The notes under the pieces: generated by a model
Databases searched by the model: none
Told to the model about the DNA's origin: nothing
Seen by the model: the letters and a program-made list of their open reading frames with translations, nothing else
Part shown: one piece after another, positions 12,277-24,627 of the stretch
Layout of the letters: each line of letters opens with the position of its first letter
Position numbering within the stretch: position 1 is the stretch's first letter
Program-made: the position numbers and the translations under genes
Origin: Dermatemys mawii
Taxonomy: Eukaryota; Chordata; Testudines; Dermatemydidae
Assembly: GCA_007922305.1 (NCBI GenBank)
Contig: ML677343.1
Span: forward strand, 31,241,987-31,305,986
DNA length: 64,000 nucleotides
Direction of reading: 5' to 3'

Positions 12277-12613
12277 TTGCATTTCCCTAGTTAATTTACC
12301 TTCAATAGTTGTATCTCTCCTGTCAGACACAGATATCCATTTCAAAAGGTACTTTTTTCTCCTGCTGATAATGGTCCATCCAAATTAAACAGCCTCTTAG
12401 AATTGGTATGCGAATGTACAACCTTTTTTTTCTTTTTCCTGCTTTCTGTGTGTATAAATGCATCTTACTTGTGTTCCATTCTATGCATCTAATGAAGTGG
12501 GCTATAGCCCATGAAAGCTTATGCTGAAATAAACAAGTTAGTCTCTAAGGTGCTACAGAGTCTTCCTTGTCTTATTTACGGATACAGACTAACACGGCTG
12601 CTAATCTTAAACC

Positions 12614-12625
12614 CATCTTTTTCCA
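12614..12625. repeat. Right target site duplication of the Penelope-like element
   Basis: catctttttcca, identical to 10077-10088. Confidence 0.88.
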
Positions 12626-13270
12626 GTGTTTCAGTTACTACCTGTTACACTGATGATATGGTGAAATGTATGTATTATCTGTTTGTAACAGAGAGAGGCC
12701 TCCTTTCCCCTTCTTCTTCAATATTGCAAATTCTGATGTATCCTTAATGTACCGCTCCAGTTCCCAACATCTGTTCCCATATGCTCTCGGCATGCAAGCA
12801 CTGACTCCCCTAGCATGAGCAGCATGCTCCAGCTCTGATCATCATGTCTCCAACAGCTTATATTGTTTGATTCCTGTTTGTATAAAGTGACAGTTAGCCT
12901 GAGATGTCCCATACATTACTTTGTAAAACATAAGCCTTGCCCTGCTGTATTATGCTGCCAATTCCAAATACTGTATACCCTTCCCCTCAACCCCAGAATC
13001 CACCTGCAGTTTATTGATTTACCTCTGCTTTAGGCAGTGTGTGACCTGAAGACATATTTAAATGTATTTCTTAATGAAATTTGAACATACAGAAAAGGAA
13101 TATATGTAAATCCAGGGTTATAAGAGTGATCGACTCAGTATAGTATGTGACAGTCTATCTTATCTGGAAAGCTTTGGCACATAGTGACAGCTGAGATGTA
13201 CTCAGAGTTAAAACACAACTGCTTTTACTGGATGTTATAGAAATAGGGTTATAATTTTTTTTGGTGGTGT

Positions 13271-13803
13271 TGTAGGATACTTTCGTGTCCCGTAGGAGCG
13301 AAGCACACAAACAGCTGTTGAATAGAAGTAGTGAGTTTATTGAAGGCAAAGTGACACATCCGCAGCGGGGGCCCTGTTTCGCTGCTGTCACTAAATGGGG
13401 ACCCGGCGCATCGGAGCAATGCCCGGGGAAGAAGCCCACTGCGTGTGGGCACACAGGCAAAGAAATAACAGGAACATTTGCATCTCATGCATACCTTATG
13501 AATAACTAATACCTTGTTTCTGTCTTGTTAGTAAGCAGGTGTTTCATTTCAAGGCAAGCAAACCGTGAGAGCCAAGTACTCCGACATGGGAAGTATGCGA
13601 TAACAGGGCAAAGACTGATAACAGTGGCCGAAAGTACCCTTTCCTTCCCAGTAGTGTGTGTGTATGGGGAATAAGCACCCTTTTCTTCCCAGGAGTCGGG
13701 GGGGAAATGAGCACACACACTCCCCCGGAGTGGGGGGGTGGTGAGCACCCCTTCCTTCCCTGGAGTCGAGGGATGAGAGCGCCCTTAGCATTCCACCGTT
13801 ACA
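13271..13803 (-). repeat. Solo LTR of an endogenous retrovirus
   Basis: A 533-bp block bounded by TG and CA. On the minus strand it starts tgtaacggtggaatg and ends gaaagtatcctaca, with a polyadenylation signal cttcaataaac about 65 bases before the end, as expected for an LTR. The flanks gtgt and atgt match at 3 of 4, suggesting a mutated 4-bp duplication. No retroviral genes are present. C/G runs at 13690-13770 explain the long frames there. Confidence 0.6.
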
Positions 13804-14226
13804 ATGTCTTGCGCATCCTTACAGGTATATACAGCATATTAGTTTGTAGGGCAATAGATGACACTCAAAAAATGTGGTCTCGGTATTTACAATACAGAAT
13901 ATGCTTTCATTTTGCTGACACTTACGGAAAGGAAAATATTGTACAGTAACAGATAGTTTCAGTCCATTTTCTGCCTCTTTTCTGAGGCAAAATGTAGTAA
14001 TTGTAAAACACTGTCGAAAAAGGATATTTGCTTGCTGTCTGTTGCCAGTGAGAACTTTTGGGGCTTGCAGTGCTTCTGTAATGGGCTCTTTGATGCCAAT
14101 TCTTTCCTGACTTTAGTTAATTTGCCTTTGTTCATTTTTGGGTTGCTCTTTAAACAAATATGCAGCTAATTTAGACCATCAATAAACAAAACCAGTGTTA
14201 AAAAAAGTGATGGCTTAATGCATATA

Positions 14227-14402
14227 CACCTCTACCTCGATATAACACGGTCCGATATAAGGCGAATTGTGATATAACGTGGTAAAGGAACGCTCTGGGG
14301 GACGTGGCTGCGTGCTCCTCTACCTCAATACAACGCGGTTTGACCTATACCACAGTACGATTTTTTGACTCCCAAGGACAGCATTCTATCAAGGTAGAGG
14401 TG
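14227..14402. mobile_element. TA-flanked MITE (Tc1/mariner superfamily, pogo-like)
   Basis: Terminal inverted repeats cacctctacctcgata and, at the other end, tatcaaggtagaggtg, each flanked by TA (14225-14226 and 14403-14404). Internal repetition of ctctacctcgatataac and ctctacctcaatacaac. 176 bp, no coding capacity. Confidence 0.75.
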
Positions 14403-14556
14403 TAATAAATCAAATAGATTATATATAAAAGGTGATAAGATATGCATGTGAGTAAATGAAATTCTACAAGAATTTCCATTTATTTAAAAATTTAAAGAAA
14501 GCAGCAAACATTCTAATATTTACAGTCTTGTGAATCTTGAATTTTAGCCCTTTCAG

Positions 14557-14682
14557 CCCCAATCTAGCAAAGCACTTACACAGGTTTAACTTTAACCACA
14601 TGAGAAGTCACCATGATTTCATTGGGACTACACAAAAGCTTGAAGTTAAGCACGTATTTAAGTATTTCACAGGATCAGGCTT
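14557..14682. mobile_element. Second copy of the palindromic MITE-like repeat
   Basis: Starts ccccaatctagcaaagcactta and ends with gaagttaagcacgtatttaa and gatcaggct, giving a degraded inverted repeat with the same centre type (gatttcattgggactac) as the 4.5 kb copy. Confidence 0.5.
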
Positions 14683-15169
14683 GATGGTAAAACTAGCTGG
14701 TTGTCGAGAAGAGGGACAAGTTGTATCAAGAGAGGGGACACAGGACGCAACTTTATATTAAAAATCAGAAATTCAGACTCAAAATAATATTTTATATGTT
14801 GAGTCTATTAGATTGGGTTATTCAGTTAAATATAGTATTAGCAATCTTTCACTTAGCAAAGCCCTGTTAACAGGCCGACAAAATAAAAAGCACGAAGAAA
14901 GCCTAAAGAGAGCTTTATTGGTTTAACAAAAACAGTTCTTTCCATTCTAGAAATTTAGGGTAACCTCACAGTCAGCTAAGATGAATTGGAAACTCAGTCC
15001 TGTGTTGCTGGGCATATTGATTGGTTTAACTGAGAAGCATCCAACTCAATTTTCGATCAGAAATTGGACTAAGTAGTAGTTGTGGGTTTTGTAACATGAC
15101 TCTTTCATCATTAAGGTAGTTAGGTGGGATTTAATTGCAATATTGTTAAATCCAAAAGTTTAGTCATGA

Positions 15170-15408
15170 CTCAGCCCCTCAAAATCGTGACATTTTAAAG
15201 AATAATATACATTTTTTTGCCTTATAGTTTTTGAAACTTTAGGGTTTATTCTTTCAAGCTTGAGGGCTAGAAATGTCGTTGCCTTCTTTTTTTTTTAAAT
15301 GAAAGCTGAGATTATCATATAATCAGATGACTTAACGCAACTGGGGCTTTAAGAAAAACACCAAATATTCCAAGACTTGCAATAAAATCATGAGAATTGG
15401 CAATGCTG
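15170..15408. repeat. Dispersed repeat ending in gttggcaa (hAT-like)
   Basis: Contains tgaaagctgagattatcat, gggctttaagaaaaacacc and cttgcaataaaatcatgaga. It ends attggcaatgctg, shared with the copies at 27794-28066 and 30736-30813. Confidence 0.55.
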
Positions 15409-15852
15409 TATTGGGAACTGGTGAAAATGCTGATAATGCCTTATGTATTTCTTTCCCATTATTTTTAACCATACTGTCCTGGAAGCTGAAACCATTTCTC
15501 TTACAGTTGAAACACAACCCTATGTTTGGTGCTTGCGTCTTCTGTTTCTCTTGAAACTAGGCCCATGTTTACTGCAAAGCTTGCGAACTTGGACTGAATT
15601 TGCAACAAAATCAAACCAGTGAACTTCGCTGGAAAATCTTTGTGCAGTTTAACTCACAGAATCCTTTTATTTTTACACAGTGGATGGGGAAACCAAAATA
15701 ATCGGTTGAAACGGCTATATTAGGAAAGTGTAGAAAAGCTTCCTTAGAATGACCTGACTGGATAGCACTAGGAACACCTTCAAAAGATCATTTCCTTCAT
15801 CTTGCAATTTATAGTTAGGTGACTTTGAAGAATCAGCAGACATGCTCTAGAA

Positions 15853-16565
15853 CAGTGGTTTTCAAACTTTTTTCCTCGTGACCCAGTTGAAGAAAATTAT
15901 TGATGCCTGTGACCCAACATAATTATATCTTTTGACTAGAATTTTCATAAAATCATAATATAGCAATACATTCCAGCTTAACCCACTTTATGTAACTAAC
16001 ACTGGACACTAGCCTTAGTAAGCCTATGGTAAGGAGAGTGGGAGGTGGCCCAGGGTAGGGTGGGGGATGAAGGCTCTGTCTGGGGGTGAGGCCTGCAGGG
16101 TGGAGCTAAGGATGAGGGGTTCAGGATGCAAGAGGAGGCTCAGGGCTGGGGCAGAGGGTTGAGATGCGGGGGGATGAGGGTTTTGGGGTGGGACCACGGG
16201 TGAGGAGTTTGGAGTACAGGCAGGCTGCCCTAGGGTTGCGGCCAGAGCAGTCCCCCCACCCAGCCCTCTCCCCGCCTGCAGCAACTAGCTCCGGAGGAGG
16301 GGCCTCTCTCCTCCCTGCCAGCAGGGAGCAAGGCGCGCCGAGGAAAGGGTCATTTTCTCCTGGCTGAGGACCAAGGAAGAGGCCTGCATCAGCCTTGCAA
16401 GCCCCAGCTTGCTTCCCTCCCCAGTTCCCGCCCACTCCCTACCTCTGTTCTCTCCAGGTCCCTGCTCTGTGGCAACAATCATTATAATTTGAATCAGCAA
16501 GGTGACTCAGTGCCTGACATTCCGCGACCCAGTAATGGGTCACGACCCATACTTTGAAATACCTG
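15853..16565. mobile_element. Non-autonomous hAT element with perfect 8-bp duplication
   Basis: Inverted ends cagtggttttcaaactt and, reversed, caggtatttcaaagt. The 8-mer ctctagaa occurs exactly on both sides (15845-15852 and 16566-16573), the hallmark of hAT insertion. 713 bp with a GC-rich core from about 16030 to 16450; frames there are compositional. Confidence 0.85.
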
Positions 16566-17103
16566 CTCTAGAAGGCTTTAAAAAAAACACTTTAGCTTAT
16601 CTATCAGTCCTGTTAGAGAATTAGTCCAGGCATCTAGTCACCATTAGTTTTCTAGAAATTGTGACTGTAGGGGAGGTTTAAATATAGTTTTGTCCACATT
16701 TGGCCAAGGAGCAACTCATCCACCATATTTTCAGTACTGTCCATCTCAAACTTGATGGTGTCATTTCCACAAATGCATATGCAAATTGGGAAATTGCATA
16801 TACTTACTGGTGGCCAGTTAAATACATAACTGATCATTTGTACACATTCAGTTACTTGATTTGCGTGTGGTAATTTGTGTGATGGTTCCTGTAATTGCAC
16901 ATAACTGCAGTTTTGATAACCTCTGTCGTTGAGAACCTCATGTTCTTGGAGGTGACTGGGCACTTATCAACAGATGCTATTTCATACAATGGCTTCGTCT
17001 CCTTGAATGTGTGAGTGTCCTTGCAGCCCCATGTAGGTAAGTGCATTTCACACAGAATATGGATTTAATTGTGTCCTTTTTATGTTTTTTTCCCTCTTTC
17101 TAG

Positions 17104-17271
17104 GTCATCTTTTCTATAAATTTGGAATTACAGAGTCCGACTGGTACCGAATTAAGCAGAGCATAGACTCCAAATGCCGGACAGCTTGGCGGCGAAAACA
17201 GCGAGGACAGAGTCTTGCAGTGAAAAGTTTTTCCAGGCGAACACCTTCCTCTTCATCTTATAGTGGCTCAG
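17104..17271 (+). CDS. BANP: BANP exon encoding the C-terminal part of the BEN domain
   Basis: BANP (SMAR1) is a nuclear matrix-associated, BEN-domain DNA-binding transcription regulator. This 168-nt exon follows a pyrimidine-rich acceptor (tttttccctctttctag) and ends before gtaaaag. Its first two bases complete a codon and it ends with one hanging G (phase 1). The translation contains FGITESDWYRIKQSID, then a basic stretch AWRRKQRGQSLAVKSFSRR and a Ser-rich end, which I recognise as BANP across the BEN domain and just after it. There is no stop in frame. The preceding BEN-domain exon was not found in the upstream 17 kb, so it must lie before the window. Family assignment is from memory of the conserved protein; the splice borders are read directly. 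Confidence 0.93.
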
Positions 17272-20200
17272 GTAAAAGAAATATTGGAGAAATGGAAATT
17301 TACCCTAAAAATTTCATTTGTCTTTCAAAATACTTGAAAATATCTTCTATTAATCTACATTTACAACAGGCTCATATGTAGACACTACAAATTGCAGTAT
17401 CTTTATGTAGCTATAATGTATTATCTATACTTGAATATAAACTGAGAAAGGGATGATGAAATTTCAAGTGATCATTTTGGAATAAGTCTGTGGCTTGTTG
17501 CAGCTTTTCTTGCAAGTAGTTTAATGTTGACGAGCAGACACGTGTGTGTGTGTGTTTCTGGCATGAAATGGAGGAAGGGAAGCCATCCACCAAACCATCA
17601 ATAAATATATTCTTGTTTTAAATGAAAATTGTAATCGATTTCAGTAGGTAAGAAACATAATAGTTTCAGTGGGTTATATACTTATGTCTCAATTCCTTTC
17701 TGCAATAATATTCTGGTTTGATTGCCCATTTCCCAGTTGCAAATAAACATTTTGGCTGTTTAAATACAAAATCCTCATATACTAATAATTTATGTGCAAG
17801 TTCATGCTATTATGTAGTATATCCACTATGTGGTGACCAAATTGTTGAGCTTTTTCAGTAGAAGGGCTGTATATTTATCTGTGATTAAGATTCATAATAA
17901 GCATAAAAGAAAAATGAATCTTCTTAAAAAAGTCTTTTTCACAGTAAATTCATACACTTTATTAGGACATGTTTAATTTTGTTCACAAAATATTTACCAG
18001 CCATCCTTAAAAATCTAGAAGGCAGTTCTATATTTCCATGTAGATACAGTTATGAACAATAATACAATGTTGACCTAGGAAATATTCTCATGGGGCATTT
18101 TTGGCTCATGCTTATATTAAAAGCAGTATTGTGGAGTGTTTGTGCATCATATATTAAAAGCAGCATTTTGGAGGTGAGCCCAAAGAAGAGGAAGTAAGTT
18201 TACTTGCCTCCATGAAGTTTTTGGTTGCATGTTAACACTAACCGCTGTATCTTATGCAAAGAATGTCAAAATCTGCTTTCAATGGACAATTTTATATACT
18301 GAAACTAGAAATAATTTCCAGAATTCTCAGATTAAAACAACTAATCAGCATGATTACCATAAGCTGTATTTATTGATAGGATTTTATTTTGAGGCTCTCT
18401 TTGAAATATGTTTTCTTTATATAAAATGTATCAGTTGTGGACCTTAGAACCATGTTAGCCTGTACATATTGACTGGTGTTGGAGTTCATTATGGAAAGCA
18501 ATTAATCCGCTGGGTGAAAAAAGGACCAACAGTGAGATATAAAGCCCACAGATGCAGGCTGAGGGCATTTTGTCCTCTGAAGGCCACTATATTAACTCAA
18601 GAGGAAGTAGTCTCCTGTCTAAACAAAAACTGCACTCTCTCTCTCTGTCTTTTTCTGTTACAGCCTTTAAAGATGTCTTTTTACCCAGAATGTGATAAAG
18701 TTCTACTGAAACATCTGCACATTTAGCTTTCAGGGCAATGAGACTCTCTTTGCCAGTGGTGGGATACAGACAGTAATAGTAGCCTCTGTCTTTGATAAAT
18801 GTGGATGAAGTGTTTCATGGTTTCTGTCTCTTGCGTTTTCTTCAGAACATGGTTGGTCCCATTTCCTGGGAGTGTTTGAGGTTCTGCGTGAATCCACCAG
18901 ATACCTTCATATCCAGGAACCATGAAAACACTGTTAACAAAAAGCAGCAACATCTAATCAGGCTCTGCTGCTGCTCTGAAAACATTTATGGCATCCCAAG
19001 AACAGGAGGGAGCAGTAGTATTTCACCTGAAGCTTTTCCAGCAGCAATTTGAAAAGAGTGGAAGAGGTATAAAGAGAGCAGGAAGGAAGGGATAAGAGGT
19101 AGGATGAGAGTATAGGGAAAAGGGAAAAGAATTTTTTTTAAAAAAATTGATTCATGCAGTATTAGGATGGGAAAAAAGATAACTTTTGGATGACAGAGTT
19201 GTAATTGCATCTCAGTGTTGATGTAAATAGATGAACCACTTAGGCTTTGCTTCTGTGGTTTGACGTCCCTCAATCCCCTCTGTTGAATTACGGGCCCATA
19301 ATTCATAGGCATCTGTTACTTATTATGTACACTGTATAATGGATGTGGCAAAATTCCCACTGCCAGCTAGTAGGGAAAATAAGTCATATTTTACAGCTCT
19401 GAAGTAATCTAAGGTCTGTATTTCACAGTTATGACAACATAGCTGTCAACTATGGCTTTTTAAAGTGTTACATATGAACCCAGACAACTTTTTATAGTAG
19501 CATTTGCTTCAGGGAGCAATCTAAGGTGAGCCTTGAATGGTCTGAAATTGAGCTACCTGAGAAACTCTCTTTCTCTATTGTTTGTCCAGTCTGTTAAGAT
19601 AAGCTTGTGTGTTCCTTTAGTCAGGTTTTAGGATACAACACTATGAGAGAGATTGCAGGGCCTTCTCAATATGTGTCCTTCCCTCACCTATGGAACTCTC
19701 TTATCCTGCATGTTTGCTGGAGTTGATATATTACTGCTTTCACGCCATACTAAGGTGCATCCATATCTCTCTGTAGGTTTGATCACAAGCTGGTGATTAG
19801 ATTTCAGGGACTGTATAGCTGGTCCCTTGGCTTCATGGCAGAACAGAGCTTTTAGGATGGATGTAAATAAGGTGAGAGAGCTGGCATGGTTGAATAGGTT
19901 TAGGGAGCTTGTCTCATGCAGAGGTGGCAGCATATAGGAAGGCATAAAATAATATATTAAAACACCACCATTATGGTATTTAACAGTGAAATTATTCTAC
20001 TGCAGAAATCATAGTTGGACAGAAGCATGGACATCCAATAGGTAGATGTTATTCTTGACTAGATTTTCCCTTTAATATGCATTTAGAGTCCAAGATACTT
20101 TTATCTTCCAGACACAGATCAGTTTCCCATGATGCATACAGAAGACAAGAATGTTCGAGGTACATATGATGGCCTTGTTCACTGTCTGTGACCAATTTTG

Positions 20201-20639
20201 TTATGGAAAACACATTTTTTTAATAACTGTTTATTTTGTAGAGCCCATTCAACTCTGAAATACAGCTACCCGCCGCCCACTCCAAACTTGGTAGTACTCC
20301 AGTCCACAGTGCAGGATAGCAGTTTAAATCAAATGCATAATTCAACCAATAAATAAAAATAATATTCCAGCTATGTTTTTCTTGATGTGGACTGGAATGT
20401 TGTAGAGTCTGCTCTGATCTGTCAAGGTTAGCTATTCATACAGTTCCAAATATTTTTAGCATTTTAAGCCTAAATAGCTTATCTCTGTTGTTGATGGTGA
20501 TAACTAGAAAGCCAGCTGCATAAAAAATCTTTTAGCTAGTGGATTTCTGGAAAGGAAGAACTGAACTTCAAGAATCTCAGTGAATAATATGTGTTGTAAA
20601 AACAAATAGTTTTTAACTGAAAATATCACTGATGTATTT

Positions 20640-20985
20640 CTTTGCACAATACAAGGCATGTATTGGTGATTGATTTGGGTGCACTTCTTTGCCAGAGGAT
20701 GTTGTAAAGGTCAAGATTATAACAGGGTTCAAAAAAGAACTTAGTAAGTTCATGGAAGTTAGGTTCATGAATGGCTACTAGCCAGGATGGGCAGACATGG
20801 TATCCGTAGCCTCTGTTGCAAGAACCTGGGAATGGGTGACAGAGGATGAATCGCTTGATGATTGCCTGTTCTGTTCATTCCCTGTGGGGCACCTGACATT
20901 GGCCACTGTCAGAAGACAGGATACTGGGCTAGATGGACCTTTGGTCTGACCCAGTATGGCTGTTCTTAGGTTCTTAATTAAGCAA
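20640..20985 (+). mobile_element. CR1 LINE 3' end
   Basis: Contains the classic CR1 3' sequence ctgggctagatggacctttg and tctgacccagtatggctgtt, ending in the short terminal repeat ttcttaggttctt. The frame of the reverse transcriptase is not present; 5'-truncated. Confidence 0.85.
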
Positions 20986-21586
20986 AATGAATGAGTTTGG
21001 TAAAATGTAGCTAGCTTAAAAGCCACTATCAATTTATTAAGGGCTAGACCTTTGCTCCTAGCCCTGAGTGTGGGGTTGTGTGCAACTGTGCTGCTTTAGG
21101 AGAAACTCTTGAGCAGAACTGTGACTCCCTTATTATTCCTATGAGCTTCCAGTCTACTTTGGTTCCACCCAGTCCATACCTATTGTCCATCCGTTTTCCA
21201 TTCACTTGTTTGCATGGGGGGAGTGGACTAATAGCCCTACTCAACTTATCTTCTCCCAGGGCCTGGAGAAGCCATAAGAGCAGGCTGCACAGTCAGGAGG
21301 GTGAGCCTTACAACCCCTTATTCCCCCCATGTCTGCTTTAGGCTGGGCCACAATGTGGCCTGAAGACTTTAAAAGATGAAACATCTCAAAACTGTTATCT
21401 GGCGAGAAATATTCTGCAAAATCTGAAGATTTAGTTTATTTTAAAGTCCACCCCTCTGTTCCTCAAGCCCCACAGAAACATAACACATCTCCATTTCAGT
21501 GTGATCACGCCAGAGCACAGCATGTACACTGCCCGCCGGTGCTGCTCCTTTTTCGCTGTGGAAGCAGCCCTCTAACCAAACACTGC

Positions 21587-21664
21587 TTTTTATTCAGAGG
21601 AGAATAAATTCAGAGGAGAATAAATTTTTATTCAGAGGAGAATGCTTTTATTCAGAGGAGAATT
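21587..21664. repeat. Short tandem repeat of ttttattcagaggagaat
   Basis: Four imperfect copies of a 16-21 bp unit (ttcagaggagaat with variable aaattttta linkers). Confidence 0.85.
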
Positions 21665-21699
21665 CTGATACTCCACTGGCATGAGAAGTGTAGGCGGAG

Positions 21700-21850
21700 T
21701 CAACGGGGGAGGGGCAGCAGTCAGCCTACCGCAGTGAACACACTGTGGTAAGTAGCTCTAAGTACCTCGACTTCAGCTACGCTATTTTCGTAGCTGAAGT
21801 TGCATAACTTAGACCGACTTAGGTTGCTCCCTCAAGTGTAGACCAGGCCT
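21700..21850. mobile_element. Harbinger-related MITE fragment
   Basis: Ends gtgtagaccaggcct, like the right end of the 50.9-54.9 kb Harbinger element, and contains an inverted pair cgacttcagctacg and cgtagctgaagttg. Left terminal repeat not evident. Confidence 0.5.
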
Positions 21851-23590
21851 CAGATGCTTGTGCTGACTATCATTAGGCATATTAAACTTTATGAGTGAAA
21901 TATTCAAACTGAAGTCTTTCTCTGCTTTTGCAGTATGGACAAGCTCATATGCTGTGACTAGCTTTATATCATATATCTTAAAAATAACAAATTTCCTCTT
22001 GTCTTTTCAGTATATCACAATTAGAAGTTAACTGTGCTGACCCCTGGTCTGTGATTCCTAGGACAGCATGAGATGGATACTACAGTTCTTAACCAGGCAT
22101 TGTCAATGGGGGTTTTGCTTGAGTAACTCTTGCTTCAGGATACTAAAATCTTCAAAGTTCAAAAGTAACTAATCTCTAGACTAAATATGTATAATGAAGC
22201 CATTAGGAAAAAAATGAACTTATGCCTTTTTGCTTCTATTTTCTTCCCCCTCACCCCAAGATATTCATTAAGATTGTTCTACATTTAATGGGCTGTGCAA
22301 GTTTACAGCAGCAGCAGGATTTATGGGCTGTGTAAAGTAATTGGAGTAGATTGTTGAGTTCAGGGAGGAGTTATATTCCCATATTTCATCTGGCACTTCA
22401 GTTTGAATATGTCACCCCTTGTTGTGCTTGTGGTATTAATTGCAAAGGTCTGTCCTGCTCTTTTCCAAGCCAGACTTTTAGTTCTCAATGTGTGTGTTTT
22501 TGTTTCTTGTTTTTTCTGACAAGAGCCATACATATGGATGCCAGAATAGGTTAAGCAGATACCCTTTTAAAAAAAGATGCATAGTTGGATTTTGGTTTTT
22601 TTTTTTTGCGGGGAGGAGAGAGGTAGGAGGGGAGCAGAGGGAGGAGTGAATTGTGTCCATTTTTATTTCTGTGCATTGTCCAGTAGAGGGTGATGTACAT
22701 AGCCAGGTAGATTTCTTTGATTTTAATCTTTTTTTCTTTTCTTCTTTTTCTAAGAAAAGAGTTCCGTCCACCCAAAACCGCCTTCCCATTTGTTAGTGAA
22801 GTGTTGACAGTGCTATGTAATAACTGTGACGTGGAAGAGCACTCTGGATAATAATATGCAAATAAGCAGAGCAAGTGAAAAAACACTTTGTTCCAGAATC
22901 CAAACCTCCATCCCTTCTTGCCAAAACAAGGGGACAGATCCTCAGCTCATGTAAATTGTCATAGCGCAATTGATGTCAATGGAGTTATAACAGGTTATTT
23001 CAGCTGAGGCTTTGCTGTCAGAGTCTTTGAAGAGAAGTAGAGGTACACTTATGGTTTTTAGCTCCTGTTTAAAATCAAATTGGGGTGTGAAAACAAATAT
23101 CTGCCAGTCGATTTTAGGAGACTACTTTAGAAATAAAGATGCAGAAATCCACAGGGAGATTTAAATAGAGATTAATTCAAAGAATGAATGATGTAGAATG
23201 ACAGTGGAAAAAGTGATACGGAAAATGCCAGAGGTTTTTCCTTTGGCGTAAGGAATGTTCAGATTGATCTTAGTTGAAAGTTATACACACATGCTTGAAA
23301 CAGTTGTGAATTACATTTGTCAGACAAATCCTATCTTGCTTTCACAACTTTTGAAGAGGATTAACTTTGAAAAACATGCCAGAGAAACAAGTGTCTTACT
23401 GGGGTGGCTTTGTCAAGTGAAGAAGATTAGACCAAAAAGATAAAGACCTTTTTTAGAGAGATTTATTCTTTTTTTCTGGCTCTTGAGAACATACAGTAAA
23501 CACAGATTTTAAAGTCTAATTTTCAGTTCATGAAAAAGGAACTAGTCATTTATAACATTTTCCATTTCATAACCCTCTATTTGTGAAAAG

Positions 23591-23865
23591 GTAAACGCAG
23601 CATCTTTCGTTCAAAGGATAACTGCACCGCTATTGCATCTGATCCGCCTGAAAGGAAAGATGCTGTGAAAATACCAAATTGCTTCCATAACAGCAGCACT
23701 AACTCAACTGTTCAGACGATGTCCAAGCAAATCCTCCATTCTAAAAACGTGGTGGAAAATTTCAACATGAGAGTTCAGCTGTACGGTTTCTCAGAGCCAG
23801 AGATTCTCTGTTATATCAAAGTTGTAAATGTGAGGCCAGATAGTTTACATTATAGTGATTTATAA
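23591..23865 (+). CDS. Coding-like open frame in BANP intron, candidate alternative exon
   Basis: After cataaccctctatttgtgaaaag the sequence is open from 23591 to a TAA at 23863-23865. The first two bases (GT) would combine with the hanging G of the 17104-17271 BANP exon to give Gly, so the frame is phase-compatible. The product reads KRSIFRSKDNCTAIAS, then a charged and Asn/Ser-rich stretch, then MRVQLYGFSEPEIL. The composition looks more protein-like than most intronic frames here. No strong phase-1 donor is seen before the stop, so if used it would more likely be an alternative terminal exon. I do not recognise a protein family; it could equally be chance or an old retrocopy. Confidence 0.3.
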
Positions 23866-24627
23866 CTGTTGACATATCCTCCATTCAAGCTGTGTGCTAT
23901 TCATGTTTGTGTTTGTTTTTTATGGGGAATGTTGAAAAATGGATAAATATTTCTTTTGCCTGGTCAGAGCTTTAGAGGGGAAAAACAATTATACATAAAG
24001 GATGTTTTGTTTTCTAGACACTGCTGAGTTCTCTTTTCCTTTCTTCCTTTTTTGTTACTAACTCTGGCCATTGCAATGAAGCCAAAGATTGGAGTCTATT
24101 TATAAGCAAGTTTGCATCTTGAGAAATGTACAGTTCTAAATGCATTTGACCGCATTCCTCCCACTTCAGATTGAGTTGGGTATATGCAGGTCTTAACAGC
24201 CCCTGTTTAAGCTTGTTGATGTAAAAATAGTTTTTAACATCTGAAAAGTAACAGCTGGACTACAGTAAATACAGGTCTCTTTGTATTATTCAGTTACAAA
24301 TAATTTTCAGTATTTCTTTAATGGGCTGCAGCTTTTGCTAACTCATGGATACTTTTGAGTTACAGGCTATTTGGTAGGGAAATAAGAACATATTTATAAT
24401 GGGGGGGTTTAAGGTTTTCTCTGAAATATTGTATATCACTGATATAATTGTTAGTTTCAATCTATAGGAAATGCACTTTAAAAATGTTGTGGAAGTTATA
24501 GGTGAAACGTATTTCCTACCCCATCATTCAATTCCATCTTGAGTCCAACAGTTACTTGGTGGGAAAAAATGAGAACATAGGATTATGTGTTTGGACATGA
24601 GGACTGACCAGCTTTTGAGTTGTGCAG

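Larger units (their letters stand above)
10089..12613 (+). mobile_element. Penelope-like element with inverted 5' arm and 12-bp target duplication
   Basis: A bounded insertion: catctttttcca occurs exactly at 10077-10088 and again at 12614-12625, a 12-bp target site duplication. Inside, the left about 590 bases are the reverse complement of the element's own 3' end, followed by a forward unit with reverse transcriptase and GIY-YIG endonuclease and a 3' tail ending gatacagactaacacggctg. Partial inverted copies at the 5' side are a known property of Penelope-like elements. The amino end of the reverse transcriptase is missing. The combination of reverse transcriptase (YSDD box) and GIY-YIG nuclease is diagnostic. 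Confidence 0.9.
1..17103 (+). other. Sequence upstream of the first BANP exon, probably intron
   Basis: No conserved exon was recognised here; all identifiable content is repeats, listed separately. Because the first BANP exon seen starts in the middle of the BEN domain with a split codon, this stretch is inferred to be the preceding intron. Stretches 1-280, 1157-4478, 4589-6247, 6840-8240, 12626-13270, 13804-14224, 14690-15170 and 16574-17103 show ordinary AT-rich sequence with short homopolymers. At 7087-7127 a roughly 20-bp unit (atcccaaattagaattcaaa) is repeated twice in tandem. Two antisense frames at 7546-7740 and 7917-8099 look mildly protein-like but have no recognised homology. Confidence 0.6.

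Noticed and set aside
13155..13949. Several 80-100 residue frames
   Set aside because: They fall in or across the solo LTR 13271-13803 and overlap each other on both strands; no protein motif.
16024..16500. Pro/Ser-rich open frames on both strands
   Set aside because: Same explanation: GC-rich core of the hAT element 15853-16565.
17540..17560. Short TG run as a possible microsatellite feature
   Set aside because: Only about eight units, common in introns, not informative.
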